A DNA stretch of 64,000 nucleotides, from assembly GCA_014529385.2 (NCBI GenBank), contig CM043955.1, forward strand, positions 137,094,108 through 137,158,107, read 5' to 3'. The position numbers were made by a program, and so were the translations under genes. The stretch comes from Adiantum capillus-veneris. Taxonomy: Eukaryota > Streptophyta > Polypodiopsida > Polypodiales > Pteridaceae. This document shows, one piece after another, positions 28,861 through 39,914 of the stretch (its first letter is position 1; every line of letters begins with the position of its first letter). The notes below the pieces were generated by a model. It was not told the origin of the DNA and did no database searches. It saw nothing but the letters and a program-made list of their open reading frames with translations.

Positions 28861-31800
28861 GTGGTTCCTGTTACTACTCAGGTTATGCCAGCAGTGGTCA
28901 CTACAGCAGTGCAAGATGATGGCCTAAGGCAAGACATGAGGCAAGTGGTTGATTTGATGAAGAATCTCAGCCTAAACATGCTAGGTCAAGTGGGAAATAA
29001 TCGAGGTCGAGGGCGGTTTGCAAATCAGCCAGGAGGTGAAGAAAGGCCTAGGAATGGTGTTGGACAAAGCAATGGTAGGTTTTGGAGGCAGACGCCCACA
29101 TGTTATAATTGTGGAGAGTTGGGTCACATCAGCCCGCAATGTGATAAGCCACCAAGGATGGGGGGAGACATGTATCCATTGCCAAGACAGGTGTTAACTA
29201 GGTCAAATGATTATGGCATCGAAATTAAGGGAGACGAAGGAACCAGTGGACTGACCCAGGAGGAAAAGGGAAAGACAAAAGTGCTAAGTGTAGTCACCTT
29301 GGAGAAGGCATCAAAGCTAGAGGATACATTAGTGATGCCTATTGGGAAGAGGACCACAGAGGATAAGGAAGGAAGAAGTGCCCCAGGTCCTAGCAAGAAG
29401 AAGGGAAAGAGCCATGAAGGCGAGGATGTCAAGGCCAAGAGGAAAAGGAGAGCTCGTCGAAAGTTTCATGTTTCAGATTTTCCACTAGGGGATGGGCAAT
29501 TAAGCTATGACTTGAAGGAGGATCTGACGAGCAGGAAGGCAGAGGTTACTTTTGGGCAGCTTATAGAGATGGTGCCTAAGCTAAAGCGACAGTGGAAGAG
29601 GATGGTTAACCCAATGGAGAAAGAGCCAGAGAGAGGTTCAGTAAAGGTGTTGGCAATGGATGAGCTACCAGACATTTGTCCAATAGTAGATGTGTGGCAT
29701 AAAAGGAAAAATTTGGGACAAGGTTATGTGGATGGCGGAGCCCAAATATGCGTCATAACACACTCATGCGTTGAGAAGATGGGTCTCACAGTGGCTGGGG
29801 TGTCAGGGTTTCGGATCAGATTGGCAAACCATCAAAAAGTAAAATGCTTGGGTGTTGTAAAGAGCTTAGAAGTGGAGGCATATGATGCAAAGGCAGTGGT
29901 TGATTTTCATGTGATGCCAGCAGGGTTGGGAGCATATCCTATTATACTGGGCAGACCGTGGTTACGTGCAGTGGGAGCTGTTCAAGATTGGCGACATGGT
30001 ACGATTAGCCTCTATGGAAAGACAGGTACCAAGAAGCTTTATAATATGGACACAAGGAAACGATTAGAGGAGCTTTATGAAGATGAGGATGAGTCTAGTG
30101 ATGAAGACTCTTCCACGGTGACAGATGAGGACAGTGATAGCACTACCAGCAGTGATGAGGATGCTGATGTTGCATTTCTTTTGATGGACAAAGAAATCCG
30201 GGAGATTGGCTTAGTTGCATTTGCGAATGAGGTTGAAGATGAAAGTGAAGGGCCTTATGAAGTGATTGAAGGGCTGATGAAAACCAAGGTTGAGTTGTCA
30301 AAGAAGCAGGAATTAATGACGCAAATGATTAGTGGAGACCTCTCAGCTATGGAGAAGGATATATTTTTGCATATGCTGGCTAGTTTTCCTGATTTGTTCG
30401 TTACTTCATATGAAGAGATCAGAGGGTTCAAGGGTGAAGAGATGCATATAGAGCTGAAAGAAGGTGCTAAGCCAGTACGGCAAAGGCTAAGAAGGATGGG
30501 TCAAGAGCAAATGGAAGCCTTGCGGGTAGAGGTGGACAAGTTATTGAAGGCAGGGTTCATAGTTCCAGTGGAGACCACAGAATGGGTGAGTCCGGTAGTT
30601 GTCAGTCCAAAGAAGGATGGGAAGTGGAGAATTTGTGTAGATTTTAAACCCTTAAACGCAGCCACTAAGAAGAACCCATATCCTCTTCCATTCATCGATC
30701 AGATCTTGGATTCAGTGGCAGGTTATGAGAGGTACAGTGTGTGTGATGGTTTTTCAGGCTATTTTCAATTGAAGATTGCTCTTAAAGACCGCACAAAGAC
30801 AACATTTATTACGCCATGGGGCTGCTATTGCTACACAGTATTGCCATTTGGGTTGTCAAATGGACCTTCCTTCTATCAAGAGAGAGCAAATTGGGTGTTG
30901 GAACCATTCATTGGTAGTTGTGTTAAAGCTTTTATGGATGACTTCTGTGTCTATAGCAGTAGGGCTGATCACCATGAGAAGCTGCAGATGGTATTGGCTC
31001 GATATGATGAATGTGGAGGACAACTAAATCCAAAGAAATGTCATCTAGCACAGCCAAGGGTGAAGTTATTGGGCCATATGGTGTCAGAAAATGGCATTGA
31101 GGCTGATCCAGATAAGGTGAAGTCTATTATTCTTCTTCCATCACCTATGAGTACGAAGCAATTGGCAACCTTTATACACAAAGTGAAGTACATGGCACGG
31201 TTTATTCCATTGTCTTCGCAGATTCTTTATCCATTACAGCAAGTGGCAAAGCATGATCCATTGCAATGGGATGACAAGTGTGAAGAAGTGTTTCAAGAGG
31301 TGAAAGAGGTGTTAGGGGGGTTGTCAGCCATGCAGGCTCCTGATTGGGAGAAAGTTTTTTATGTAAATCCATCAGTAGGGGATGATGCCATTGGAGCCAT
31401 GCTATTGCAAAAGGGGAAGGGCAGCCATTATATGAGGCCAATGTATTGTGCAAGCCGAGTGAAGTTGGTAGCGGAGAGAAAGTTATCGGAAGTAGAGCTA
31501 GTGATGGCCAGTGTAATATTTGCTTGTCGACGATTTCGTCATTACTTGCTACCACGGCCTTTTGTTTTCTTGACGAGTTATGCCTTTTTGCCACAGTTAA
31601 TTAATGGTATTAACATGTCAAATGTGGTGAAGAAATGGGTAATTGAGCTGCAAGAGTTTGAGTTCTCTTTTCTAGTGGAAGATAGTACAAGGGCTACCCT
31701 AGCTGATTTGTTGACCTACAAGGAGAATCCCCTTATTGTTAAGGAAGAGGTGGTGAGAAAGGTAGTTGAAGAAGTGCCACAGATCAGCAATGCACATGTG

Positions 31801-33588
31801 TTGTTCTTTGATGGTTCATACAGAAAGAGCCACGATGCAGCTTCAGGGGGTATAGCACTTTATGATCCAGAGGGGAAGCTAGTATGCACGAGAGGGTTCA
31901 AATTGGATGCTCATAGCAACAATGAGGCTGAATATGCTACTTTGGAAGCTGGATTACACATTTGTTTGAAGCATGGGATTCGAAGGTTGAGCATAAAAGG
32001 TGATGCCTTGTTAGTGGTGAAGCAAGTGCTGGGTGTGTGGAAGAGCAAGAACACCTCATTGAAGGAAATGTGCTTTAGAATTAAAGGCCTGTTAAAAAAG
32101 TTTGAAGCATGGAGCATCAGACACATTGAATGTGCTCTAAATGGAGAGGCACATGCAGCAGCTCAAGGCATGATTGGGGAGCTATTCGTATTGAGGACCA
32201 ATTTACCTCTTTATCATGGCCGGGAAAGTTTGGCTCAAGAAGAGGAGTTTTTGCTAACAGGAATCATTCCAAAGGAGATTCAGAAGTCTAAGAAGTATGG
32301 CTTTGTGCGTAGAGCATACAGGTACAAATTGATTGGTGATGTCTTATACATGAAAGGGGCTGATCTCGTGTTGAGACGTGTACCTTGGCAGGAGGAGCTT
32401 TACAGAGTGTTGGAAGAGAATCATGAAGGCGCATGTGGTGGCCATTTTGCTCTAAAGATCACCTTGCATAAGATCTTGCAAGAAGGGTATGTATGGCCTA
32501 GTTTGCACAAGGATGTTCACCATTGGTGTAGGTCTTGCAATAGGTGTCAAGCATTTGGGAAGAGAGTGTTGAAGCCAGAGCTACGAAAAACCATTATGGC
32601 GTTTGATGTGTTTGAAAAGTGGGGGATTGATGCAATAGGCCCGTTACCTATCACAAGCAGGGGCAAAAGCTATATTTTGACGGCAGTGGACTATCTTTCT
32701 AGATGTGCAGAGGCTATAGCAGTAAAACAGATCACTGCAAAGGATGTGGCAAAATTTGTGTATGATGAAATATGTTGCAAGTTTGGGGTGCCACTGGAGC
32801 TACTTTCAAATAAGGGGCCTGGCTTTAGAGCTAAACTGCTAGATTTTTTATGTGCAAAAATGAAGATTAGGCACCAGCATACCACTCCTTATTACCCACA
32901 GTGTAATGGCTTAAATGAAAGATTCAATGGTGAGTTGGTACAGATTCTTTCGAAAGTGACAGAGCACCAAGGAAAGAATTGGGATTTGGAATTGCCTAGT
33001 GCATTATGGGCTTACCGTACTTCGGTGAAGACAGGTACAGGGTTTACTCCATTTCATTTGGTGTATGGAAAGGAAGCACTATTGCCTGTGGAGGTAGAGT
33101 TGCCTGCGGTCAAGATGTTAGAGAAGTTGCTTGGGCCGCCTAGTGATGCATTCAAAGAGAGGCTCTTGCAGTTACAAGAGGTCCAGCTGGATAGGATGAG
33201 TGCATTGGAGCATTATGGGCAGATGCAGGATAAGGCTTTGGCAAAGATAAATGAAAAGGTCAAAAGTAAGGGTATCAAGAAACATGACTTGGTTTTGCGC
33301 TACAACAGTAAGCTGGACAGCACCTTCCAAAAGAAGTTTCAAATTAAGTGGGAAGGCCCTTTCAAGGTAGTAGAGTGTTTTCCAAATGGCACATATCAGT
33401 TGGCTAACCTGGATGGTGTTCTACATAAGTCAAGGGTAAATGGGTTGCGTCTTAAGTTGTATCATGCCAGGTTGATGATGGTGGAGCAAGATGAGTTTTC
33501 TGAAGAGCGAGTGATGTCTGTGAGGGATGAGGAGACCTGTGATGCGGCGAGTCTCATATCTCTCTTTGCTGCTGCTGATCATGAATGA
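28861..33588 (+). CDS. gypsy-2a pol: knuckle, protease, RT, two RNases H, integrase
   Basis: 1575 uninterrupted codons, open from after TGA 28840. Order: CCHC knuckle CYNCGELGHISPQC (about residue 80); protease YVDGGAQICVIT (about 290); reverse transcriptase KWRICVDFKPLN, LPFGLSNGPSF and FMDDFCVYSS (about 565-760); a first RNase H (about 825-920, partly worn); a second, archaeal-like RNase H with LFFDGSYRKSHDAASGGIAL and NNEAEYATLEAGL (about 980-1105); integrase HHCC (GGHFALKITLHKI, CRSCNRCQAFG), then WGIDAIGP, LLSNKGPGF and NGLNERFNGEL (about 1190-1420). The second catalytic position of integrase is Asn (AAT at 32809) where the family has Asp, so this integrase should be dead. The dual RNase H layout fits the Tat lineage. 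Confidence 0.93.
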   Translation: MVPVTTQVMPAVVTTAVQDDGLRQDMRQVVDLMKNLSLNMLGQVGNNRGRGRFANQPGGEERPRNGVGQSNGRFWRQTPTCYNCGELGHISPQCDKPPRMGGDMYPLPRQVLTRSNDYGIEIKGDEGTSGLTQEEKGKTKVLSVVTLEKASKLEDTLVMPIGKRTTEDKEGRSAPGPSKKKGKSHEGEDVKAKRKRRARRKFHVSDFPLGDGQLSYDLKEDLTSRKAEVTFGQLIEMVPKLKRQWKRMVNPMEKEPERGSVKVLAMDELPDICPIVDVWHKRKNLGQGYVDGGAQICVITHSCVEKMGLTVAGVSGFRIRLANHQKVKCLGVVKSLEVEAYDAKAVVDFHVMPAGLGAYPIILGRPWLRAVGAVQDWRHGTISLYGKTGTKKLYNMDTRKRLEELYEDEDESSDEDSSTVTDEDSDSTTSSDEDADVAFLLMDKEIREIGLVAFANEVEDESEGPYEVIEGLMKTKVELSKKQELMTQMISGDLSAMEKDIFLHMLASFPDLFVTSYEEIRGFKGEEMHIELKEGAKPVRQRLRRMGQEQMEALRVEVDKLLKAGFIVPVETTEWVSPVVVSPKKDGKWRICVDFKPLNAATKKNPYPLPFIDQILDSVAGYERYSVCDGFSGYFQLKIALKDRTKTTFITPWGCYCYTVLPFGLSNGPSFYQERANWVLEPFIGSCVKAFMDDFCVYSSRADHHEKLQMVLARYDECGGQLNPKKCHLAQPRVKLLGHMVSENGIEADPDKVKSIILLPSPMSTKQLATFIHKVKYMARFIPLSSQILYPLQQVAKHDPLQWDDKCEEVFQEVKEVLGGLSAMQAPDWEKVFYVNPSVGDDAIGAMLLQKGKGSHYMRPMYCASRVKLVAERKLSEVELVMASVIFACRRFRHYLLPRPFVFLTSYAFLPQLINGINMSNVVKKWVIELQEFEFSFLVEDSTRATLADLLTYKENPLIVKEEVVRKVVEEVPQISNAHVLFFDGSYRKSHDAASGGIALYDPEGKLVCTRGFKLDAHSNNEAEYATLEAGLHICLKHGIRRLSIKGDALLVVKQVLGVWKSKNTSLKEMCFRIKGLLKKFEAWSIRHIECALNGEAHAAAQGMIGELFVLRTNLPLYHGRESLAQEEEFLLTGIIPKEIQKSKKYGFVRRAYRYKLIGDVLYMKGADLVLRRVPWQEELYRVLEENHEGACGGHFALKITLHKILQEGYVWPSLHKDVHHWCRSCNRCQAFGKRVLKPELRKTIMAFDVFEKWGIDAIGPLPITSRGKSYILTAVDYLSRCAEAIAVKQITAKDVAKFVYDEICCKFGVPLELLSNKGPGFRAKLLDFLCAKMKIRHQHTTPYYPQCNGLNERFNGELVQILSKVTEHQGKNWDLELPSALWAYRTSVKTGTGFTPFHLVYGKEALLPVEVELPAVKMLEKLLGPPSDAFKERLLQLQEVQLDRMSALEHYGQMQDKALAKINEKVKSKGIKKHDLVLRYNSKLDSTFQKKFQIKWEGPFKVVECFPNGTYQLANLDGVLHKSRVNGLRLKLYHARLMMVEQDEFSEERVMSVRDEETCDAASLISLFAAADHE

Positions 33589-33616
33589 TCTAGCAGGCTA
33601 GGGGGTGGGCAAATTA
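33589..33616 (+). other. gypsy-2a polypurine tract
   Basis: CTAGGGGGTGGGCAAATTA lies between the pol stop and the TGTCAG start of the right LTR, in the place and form of a plus-strand primer. Confidence 0.7.
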
Positions 33617-34767
33617 TGTCAGGAGTTTTTTGGAGCAAGGGATTGCGCATATGTACATACACATGCATGGTGCATCAAATGAAGGATTGCCCAATTTCCA
33701 TAGCCAGGTGGTTACGTGGGGCCCACATGTGTACAGGTGGGGCAGCATGTACATAGTGCATCGATTTTCACTATTACCAGTACTAGTGTGTTTTTTCTAC
33801 AATAAGGAGGAGTTGGTAGCGCGTAAAACTTCTCGAGGAAGCTATCCGCGGGCCGACGACGTGAGGTCAGCAGGTGCGTCAGATGGCATCTAGTGGCGTC
33901 AGGAGGGCGAACGAGGTCAATATTTGCACGCGGATGAGGATGGACACAACGTGGGTGTTTTCTGGTGAGAGTTATGCATAAAGGTCATCACTAGGACCAC
34001 TTTTTGGGGCCACTTCACGTGGTTGCGAGACGCATTATTGAAAAGAAATGAGTGCCAGGTGTGCGGATGATGCAAAAAGGTGACAACTATGCACTGCGAG
34101 GTCAGTTTTTGGCTTGTTCGGGGTCCGTTTGAGGTCATCTAAAAGGCCAAGGGTGCCCAACTAATAAAGCTAAGTGTGGGAACTGAAAAAACTGAGAGAA
34201 GACCAGAAAAAAACGTGGAGAAGAGAGGAGGAACAGCCGCAGGTGTGTTTTTTGGGTTTTTGGAGCCTGTTTTGGCCGTAAACTGCTCATCCAAGGTCGG
34301 ATTTGAGCACTTTGACATTGTAGACTGGGGTTTTGGGCCGTTCCGGACGCGATGGCGCTGTCCATTTTGCCAAATTCCTCACTCTTTTCCTGCTGTTTTT
34401 TTGTGTAAGTTTCTCCTATGAACGAAGTTTCTGCTCTAGTTTGTGATTGTATCTGGTATCTTTTACCCATATTGTGTGAGCTGTTTGCCCCATTGGTGTT
34501 GGCCCAAGCTCAATTGTATCTAAACATAAAAAATTCTCCTCTTTTGAGCTGAGTTTTGTGTGTGTGTGTGTGTGTGTGTGTGTCTATGTGGAGTGGGCAA
34601 GTGGATAGTCTCTCTCCTCTCACTCCAGAGGTGTGTTCCCTGTCTCGGCCAGGTGTGTTGTCTAAGCCGAGTGGTGCCCCATAGTGTGTGTGTGTGTGTG
34701 TGTATCTTCCCAAGAGTGTGTGTCGGATCGTTATAGAGGCGCTGTGTGTGTTTTCATCCCGCTCACA
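33617..34767 (+). repeat. Shared middle LTR of the gypsy-2 tandem
   Basis: It acts as the 3' LTR of gypsy-2a (polypurine tract at its left) and the 5' LTR of gypsy-2b (primer-binding site at 34774). It matches 26026-27176 closely; the first GT tract is shorter and the second longer. Confidence 0.92.
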
Positions 34768-35506
34768 TTCTTTTGGCGCCCCCACGGACGATCTTCTTCG
34801 AGTACCTTCTGCTTCGAGCTTCGAGCTTCGAGATTCGGGATTACAGGTTACAGGTTGGAGATTACAGGTTACAGGTACAGGTACAGGTGCAGGTGATTAA
34901 CACAGGTACAGGTAGCTGGAGTACAGTGATATACTAGCAGTGATGTCACTTGCAGTTGTTGTGGGTATGCATCACTTGGCGCCTATTTGAGCGCATTGTC
35001 TGCTGGATTGTACGTTACTTGTGGAAACTGCCATTGTACGCCTTTGTGGAGCCATATATGGTTTTATTTGGCAGTCCCAGCCATTTCTGAGACTTGGTTT
35101 GGAAGATAGTCATTTCTGAGACTTGACTATACGCGATTTGCATTAGCTTTCGTGTGAGGGTTGATAGCGTGAGGTTTTTATTGAGCTGGGGGATTCTCAA
35201 ATGTGGAGATCCTTTCGGTGATACAGGTAGCTGGAGCACCCTTTTTGTGACCTCGCCATAGGTTATGTACTAGTGAGTCCTATTTGATGCTCGGGTTCTA
35301 TTGTTGGCAGTTTATGCATACAGATACAGTCTATATTTTGGGTTCTCATTGCTCTATTTCTGGGGAAATTCTGTCGAAATTTTCCCAAGTTATGATGGCT
35401 GGTTTTTTGGTATTTTGAGCCATTTATGCTGTTATGCTGCTGAAATTTTGGCAAAATCAGAGGTTGAGTCAGGTGTGCCTTCTTGGGAGCTTCATGGTTG
35501 GCTTTA

Positions 35507-35725
35507 ATGGATGATCAAAATGGCCCTCAGTTCACTCCTTTTTATTTAACTCAAAGAATTCATATTAATGTTCATGTGTCCAGGAAGATCTTTTTCCAGC
35601 AGCGCATAGTCTTTATGTTTGGGCCAAGAAGATTGAGAGAGATCCTGGAATGTCCTTTGCCTGTGGTAATTCCAATGATCAACTATGAAAACTCATTTGA
35701 TGTGCATGTGTTTGTTCTCATCTAA
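35507..35725 (+). CDS. Leader ORF of gypsy-2b
   Basis: The counterpart of 27916-28134, with the same length and frame and about two residue changes (His to Tyr, Gln to His). It lies just upstream of gag. No known domain. Confidence 0.4.
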   Translation: MDDQNGPQFTPFYLTQRIHINVHVSRKIFFQQRIVFMFGPRRLREILECPLPVVIPMINYENSFDVHVFVLI

Positions 35726-35827
35726 AGCTGAGCTCCATTGAAGTTTCTGGGGATTGGGTAGTGAAAAGTTTTGGGTTCTTGCACGTGTGTTGGAAGGGGT
35801 TCTCAAAGCATCATAATTTGGGTAGCC

Positions 35828-36433
35828 ATGGCTTTCTCTTATCCGGAGTTTCATGGAAGAAGTGATGAAGATGTGGAGGACTTTCTGGAAAAGATGGAGG
35901 TCGCCTGCATTAGCAACCAGATTCATGACCCTGCGCAGATGTTACGCCTTCTCCAAATTTGTTTGAAGAGTGATGCACGAGTTTGATCTAAAGCATTTGA
36001 AGAGGAGTTGCGTGTGGCTGATCCACCTGTAAGGCTGAGTTGGGACAATCTACGACATGGTTTGGAAGTGGAGTTTGTGAAGATAGAAGATCCTGACAAA
36101 GTGTGGCAAGAAGTACAGGCTTTGGTGCAAAAGGAAGGTGAGCCAGTAGATGCGTACATACGTAAGTTTTCATTGGCATGGGAGCGAATGTGCAAGGCTT
36201 TAGCACCACAGGTACCCCCGCCTGACATGATGAAGAAGGACAGGTTCTTAGCTGGTCTTTGGGAGAATATACGTTGGAGAGTGGAGCTAAAGAAGCCTAG
36301 GACATATGAGGATGCACTAGAGGTAGCAAGGAACAAAGAGTGGAAGCTCAGGAAAATGAGCCAGTTAGGGGTGGAGTCTTCGCCAATGAGGTCTGAATTT
36401 CAGCCTATAGAGTCTTTACAAGGGCGCATGTGA
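35828..36433 (+). pseudogene. gypsy-2b gag, interrupted at a different codon
   Basis: It starts at ATG 35828 like gypsy-2a. TGA at 35984-35986 replaces the TGG found at the same place in gypsy-2a, while the gypsy-2a stop is a sense codon here. The two copies were therefore inactivated independently. The shared TGA before the knuckle is at 36431-36433. Confidence 0.88.
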
Positions 36434-36451
36434 GGGGTTCATCATGAACCA

Positions 36452-38743
36452 GTGGTTCCTGTTACTACTCAGGTTATGCCAGCAGTGGTCACTACAGCAG
36501 TGCAAGATGATGGCCTAAGGCAAGACATGAGGCAAGTGGTTGATTTGATGAAGAATCTCAGCCTAAACATGCTAGGTCAAGTGGGAAATAATCGAGGTCG
36601 AGGGCGGTTTGCAAATCAGCCAGGAGGTGAAGAAAGGCCTAGGAATGGTGTTGGACAAAGCAATGGTAGGTTTTGGAGGCAGACGCCCACATGTTATAAT
36701 TGTGGAGAGTTGGGTCACATCAGCCCGCAATGTGATAAGCCACCAAGGATGGGGGGAGACATGTATCCATTGCCAAGACAGGTGTTAACTAGGTCAAATG
36801 ATTATGGCATCGAAATTAAGGGAGACGAAGGAACCAGTGGACTGACCCAGGAGGAAAAGGGAAAGACAAAAGTGCTAAGTGTAGTCACCTTGGAGAAGGC
36901 ATCAAAGCTAGAGGATACATTAGTGATGCCTATTGGGAAGAGGACCACAGAGGATAAGGAAGGAAGAAGTGCCCCAGGTCCTAGCAAGAAGAAGGGAAAG
37001 AGCCATGAAGGCGAGGATGTCAAGGCCAAGAGGAAAAGGAGAGCTCGTCGAAAGTTTCATGTTTCAGATTTTCCACTAGGGGATGGGCAATTAAGCTATG
37101 ACTTGAAGGAGGATCTGACGAGCAGGAAGGCAGAGGTTACTTTTGGGCAGCTTATAGAGATGGTGCCTAAGCTAAAGAGACAGTGGAAGAGGATGGTTAA
37201 CCCAATGGAGAAAGAGCCAGAGAGAGGTTCAGTAAAGGTGTTGGCAATGGATGAGCTACCACACATTTGTCCAATAGTAGATGTGTGGCATAAAAGGAAA
37301 AATTTGGGACAAGGTTATGTGAATGGCGGAGCCCAAATATGCGTCATAACACACTCATGCGTTGAGAAGATGGGTCTCACAGTGGCTGGGGTGTCAGGGT
37401 TTCGGATCAGATTGGCAAACCATCAAAAAGTAAAATGCTTGGGTGTTGTAAAGAGCTTAGAAGTGGAGGCATATGATGCAAAGGCAGTGGTTGATTTTCA
37501 TGTGATGCCAGCAGGGTTGGGAGCATATCCTATTATACTGGGCAGACCGTGGTTACGTGCAGTGGGAGTTGTTCAAGATTGGCGACATGGTACGATTAGC
37601 CTCTATGGAAAGACAGGTACCAAGAAGCTTTATAATATGGACACAAGGAAACGATTAGAGGAGCTTTATGAGGATGAGTCTAGTGATGAAGACTCTTCCA
37701 CGGTGACAGATGAGGACAGTGATAGCACTACCAGCAGTGATGAGGATGCTGATGTTGCATTTCTTTTGATGGACAAAGAAATCCGGGAGATTGGCTTAGT
37801 TGCATTTGCAAATGAGGTTGAAGATGAAAGTGAAGGGCCTTATGAAGTGATTGAAGGGATGATGCAAAGCAAGGTTGAGTTGTCAAAGAAGCAGGAATTA
37901 ATGACGCAAATGATTAGTGGAGACCTCTCAGCTCTGGAGAAGGATATATTTTTGCATATGCTGGCTAGTTTTCCTGATTTGTTCGTTACTTCATATGAAG
38001 AGATCAGAGGGTTCAAGGGTGAAGAGATGCATATAGAGCTGAAAGAAGGTGCTAAGCCAGTACGGCAAAGGCTAAGAAGGATGGGTCAAGAGCAAATGGA
38101 AGCCTTGCGGGTAGAGGTGGACAAGTTATTGAAGGCAGGGTTCATAGTTCCAGTGGAGACCACAGAATGGGTGAGTCCGGTAGTTGTCAGTCCAAAGAAG
38201 GATGGGAAGTGGAGAATTTGTGTAGATTTTAAACCCTTAAACGCAGCCACTAAGAAGAACCCATATCCTCTTCCATTCATCGATCAGATCTTGGATTCAG
38301 TGGCAGGTTATGAGAGGTACAGTGTGTGTGATGGTTTTTCAGGCTATTTTCAATTGAAGATTGCTCTTAAAGACCGCACAAAGACAACATTTATTACGCC
38401 ATGGGGCTGCTATTGCTACACAGTATTGCCATTTGGGTTGTCAAATGGACCTTCCTTCTATCAAGAGAGAGGAAATTGGGTGTTAGAACCATTCATTGGT
38501 AGTTGTGTTAAAGCTTTTATGGATGACTTCTGTGTCTATAGCAGTAGGGCTGATCACCATGAGAAGCTGCAGATGGTATTGGCTCGATATGATGAATGTG
38601 GAGGACAACTAAATCCAAAGAAATGTCATCTAGCACAGCCAAGGGTGAAGTTATTGGGCCATATGGTGTCAGAAAATGGCATTGAGGCTGATCCAGATAA
38701 GGTGAAGTCTATTATTCTTCTTCCATCACCTATGAGTACGAAC
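36452..38743 (+). pseudogene. gypsy-2b pol, protease active-site mutant, truncated in RT
   Basis: Colinear with the gypsy-2a pol through the knuckle, protease and most of reverse transcriptase (FMDDFCVYSS is kept). The protease motif is YVNGGAQICVIT: the catalytic Asp codon GAT is AAT at 37322-37324, so the protease should be inactive. The acidic stretch after the protease is two codons shorter than in 2a. The frame leaves gypsy-2 sequence at 38743 and stops at 38746. RNase H and integrase are lost. Confidence 0.92.
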
Positions 38744-39914
38744 TGAAAAATATTGATGAAGATGATTGGGGGGAATATTTCCCGCAAACCTTGAAGGAGG
38801 CAGCGAGGAAATGGTATTACCATTACCTACATGCCAGCTCAGATCATGCAACAAATTGCTTAAAGCCTTCAGGTTGGAATATTCCCACAACAGAGGGGAT
38901 GAAGATATCCTCTGTGAACTAGATAAGATCAAACAGCGAAATCTATCAGTCCGAAGTTATGTGGAAAAGATCAAGGAGCTAACCACGCAGTTACAGGAAC
39001 CGCCATCTGAGAAGAGGTTGAGAGCATGGTTTTTGAATGGTTTCAGAAGCAAAAAGCTTAGGGAGCAAGAGGTACCAGCTCCTACCAAGAAATTCAATGA
39101 TCTGGTCCAAAGGGCATTGAAGCTGGAACAATAGGCCAAGAAGGAAAAGAGCAACAAGAAGCGAAGGACCAGTAGCAGTAGCTCTGCTATTGAAAGTTCT
39201 TATTCCAGTGAGGTGTCCAGTAGCTCCGAAAGCAGCTCTAATGAACGATCCAAGGAGAAGTCAAAGAAGGGATCTTGGACCAAGAAAATTGAAGAAATGG
39301 CTAGACAGATTGCCGAAATTAGCCACACAAGACAACCAGTTTGGAAGATGGATACTTGGTGTTTGAAATGCAAATCCAAGGACCATATCTCCAATGAATG
39401 TCCACAATGTACCTACTGTAAGGCTTTTGGTCATCTATAGAACAATTGTGGCATCAGGATTCACCACTTTAAGAAGGGCAAAGATCTGTCAGTGGTCGCC
39501 TACACTGCACGAGTGAAGGTAGAACCCATCAAAGTAGCCCAAGAGGAGAGACCAGGTACCAGTGGTACTGGTCAGGGACGTGGCCGATTCCAAACGGGTA
39601 TGGGCCGAGGCAGAGGACGTGGAAACTTCGAGAATAGGAGCATGAATTGCTACACTTGTGGGAAGTATGGCCATTTCGCAACCCAATGCCCAGATGCACC
39701 TGCAACTACTACTACTGAGGCTAAGGCACCAGAGCCAGTCCCAGTACGGGTAGTTACTAGAAGCAAGGAAGTAGTTATTGAAGAAATTCCAGATATTTCA
39801 AAAACACCAGTCAATCCTACCAGGAGCAAGTGGGCTCAACAAAGAGAATTTTGGAAGGCCAAAGGGAAAGAGAAGGTGGTAGATGAATGGCAAGAGCAGA
39901 GGGAACTAGCGTAA
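38744..39914 (+). pseudogene. gypsy-3 gag (5'-truncated)
   Basis: Gag-like sequence (YFPQTLKEAARKWYYHYL; SVRSYVEKIKELTTQL) in more than one frame, then a Ser/Lys-rich linker. Three zinc motifs follow: CLKCKSKDHISNEC, a damaged second one (CTYCKAFGHL then TAG, with NNC), and CYTCGKYGHFATQC. Stops include TAG at about 39132 and in the second knuckle, where Gln is the expected residue. The N-terminus is absent because the element starts at a recombination junction. Confidence 0.82.

Larger units (their letters stand above)
26026..34767 (+). mobile_element. gypsy-2a: LTR-internal-LTR, Tat-like Ty3/gypsy element
   Basis: Two 1151-bp LTRs (26026-27176 and 33617-34767) bracket primer-binding site, leader, gag and a 1575-codon pol. 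The right LTR also serves as the left LTR of a second internal copy (gypsy-2b), so no target duplication can be read. The dual RNase H domains in pol are the hallmark of the Tat/Ogre branch. Confidence 0.92.
33617..38743 (+). mobile_element. gypsy-2b: second, truncated copy sharing the middle LTR
   Basis: The LTR 33617-34767 is followed by the same leader, gag and pol as gypsy-2a, colinear until 38743 in reverse transcriptase, where sequence changes abruptly to gypsy-3 gag. The two copies differ by scattered substitutions and small indels. There is no LTR at the break, so this is a deletion or recombination junction and not an insertion end. Confidence 0.92.
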
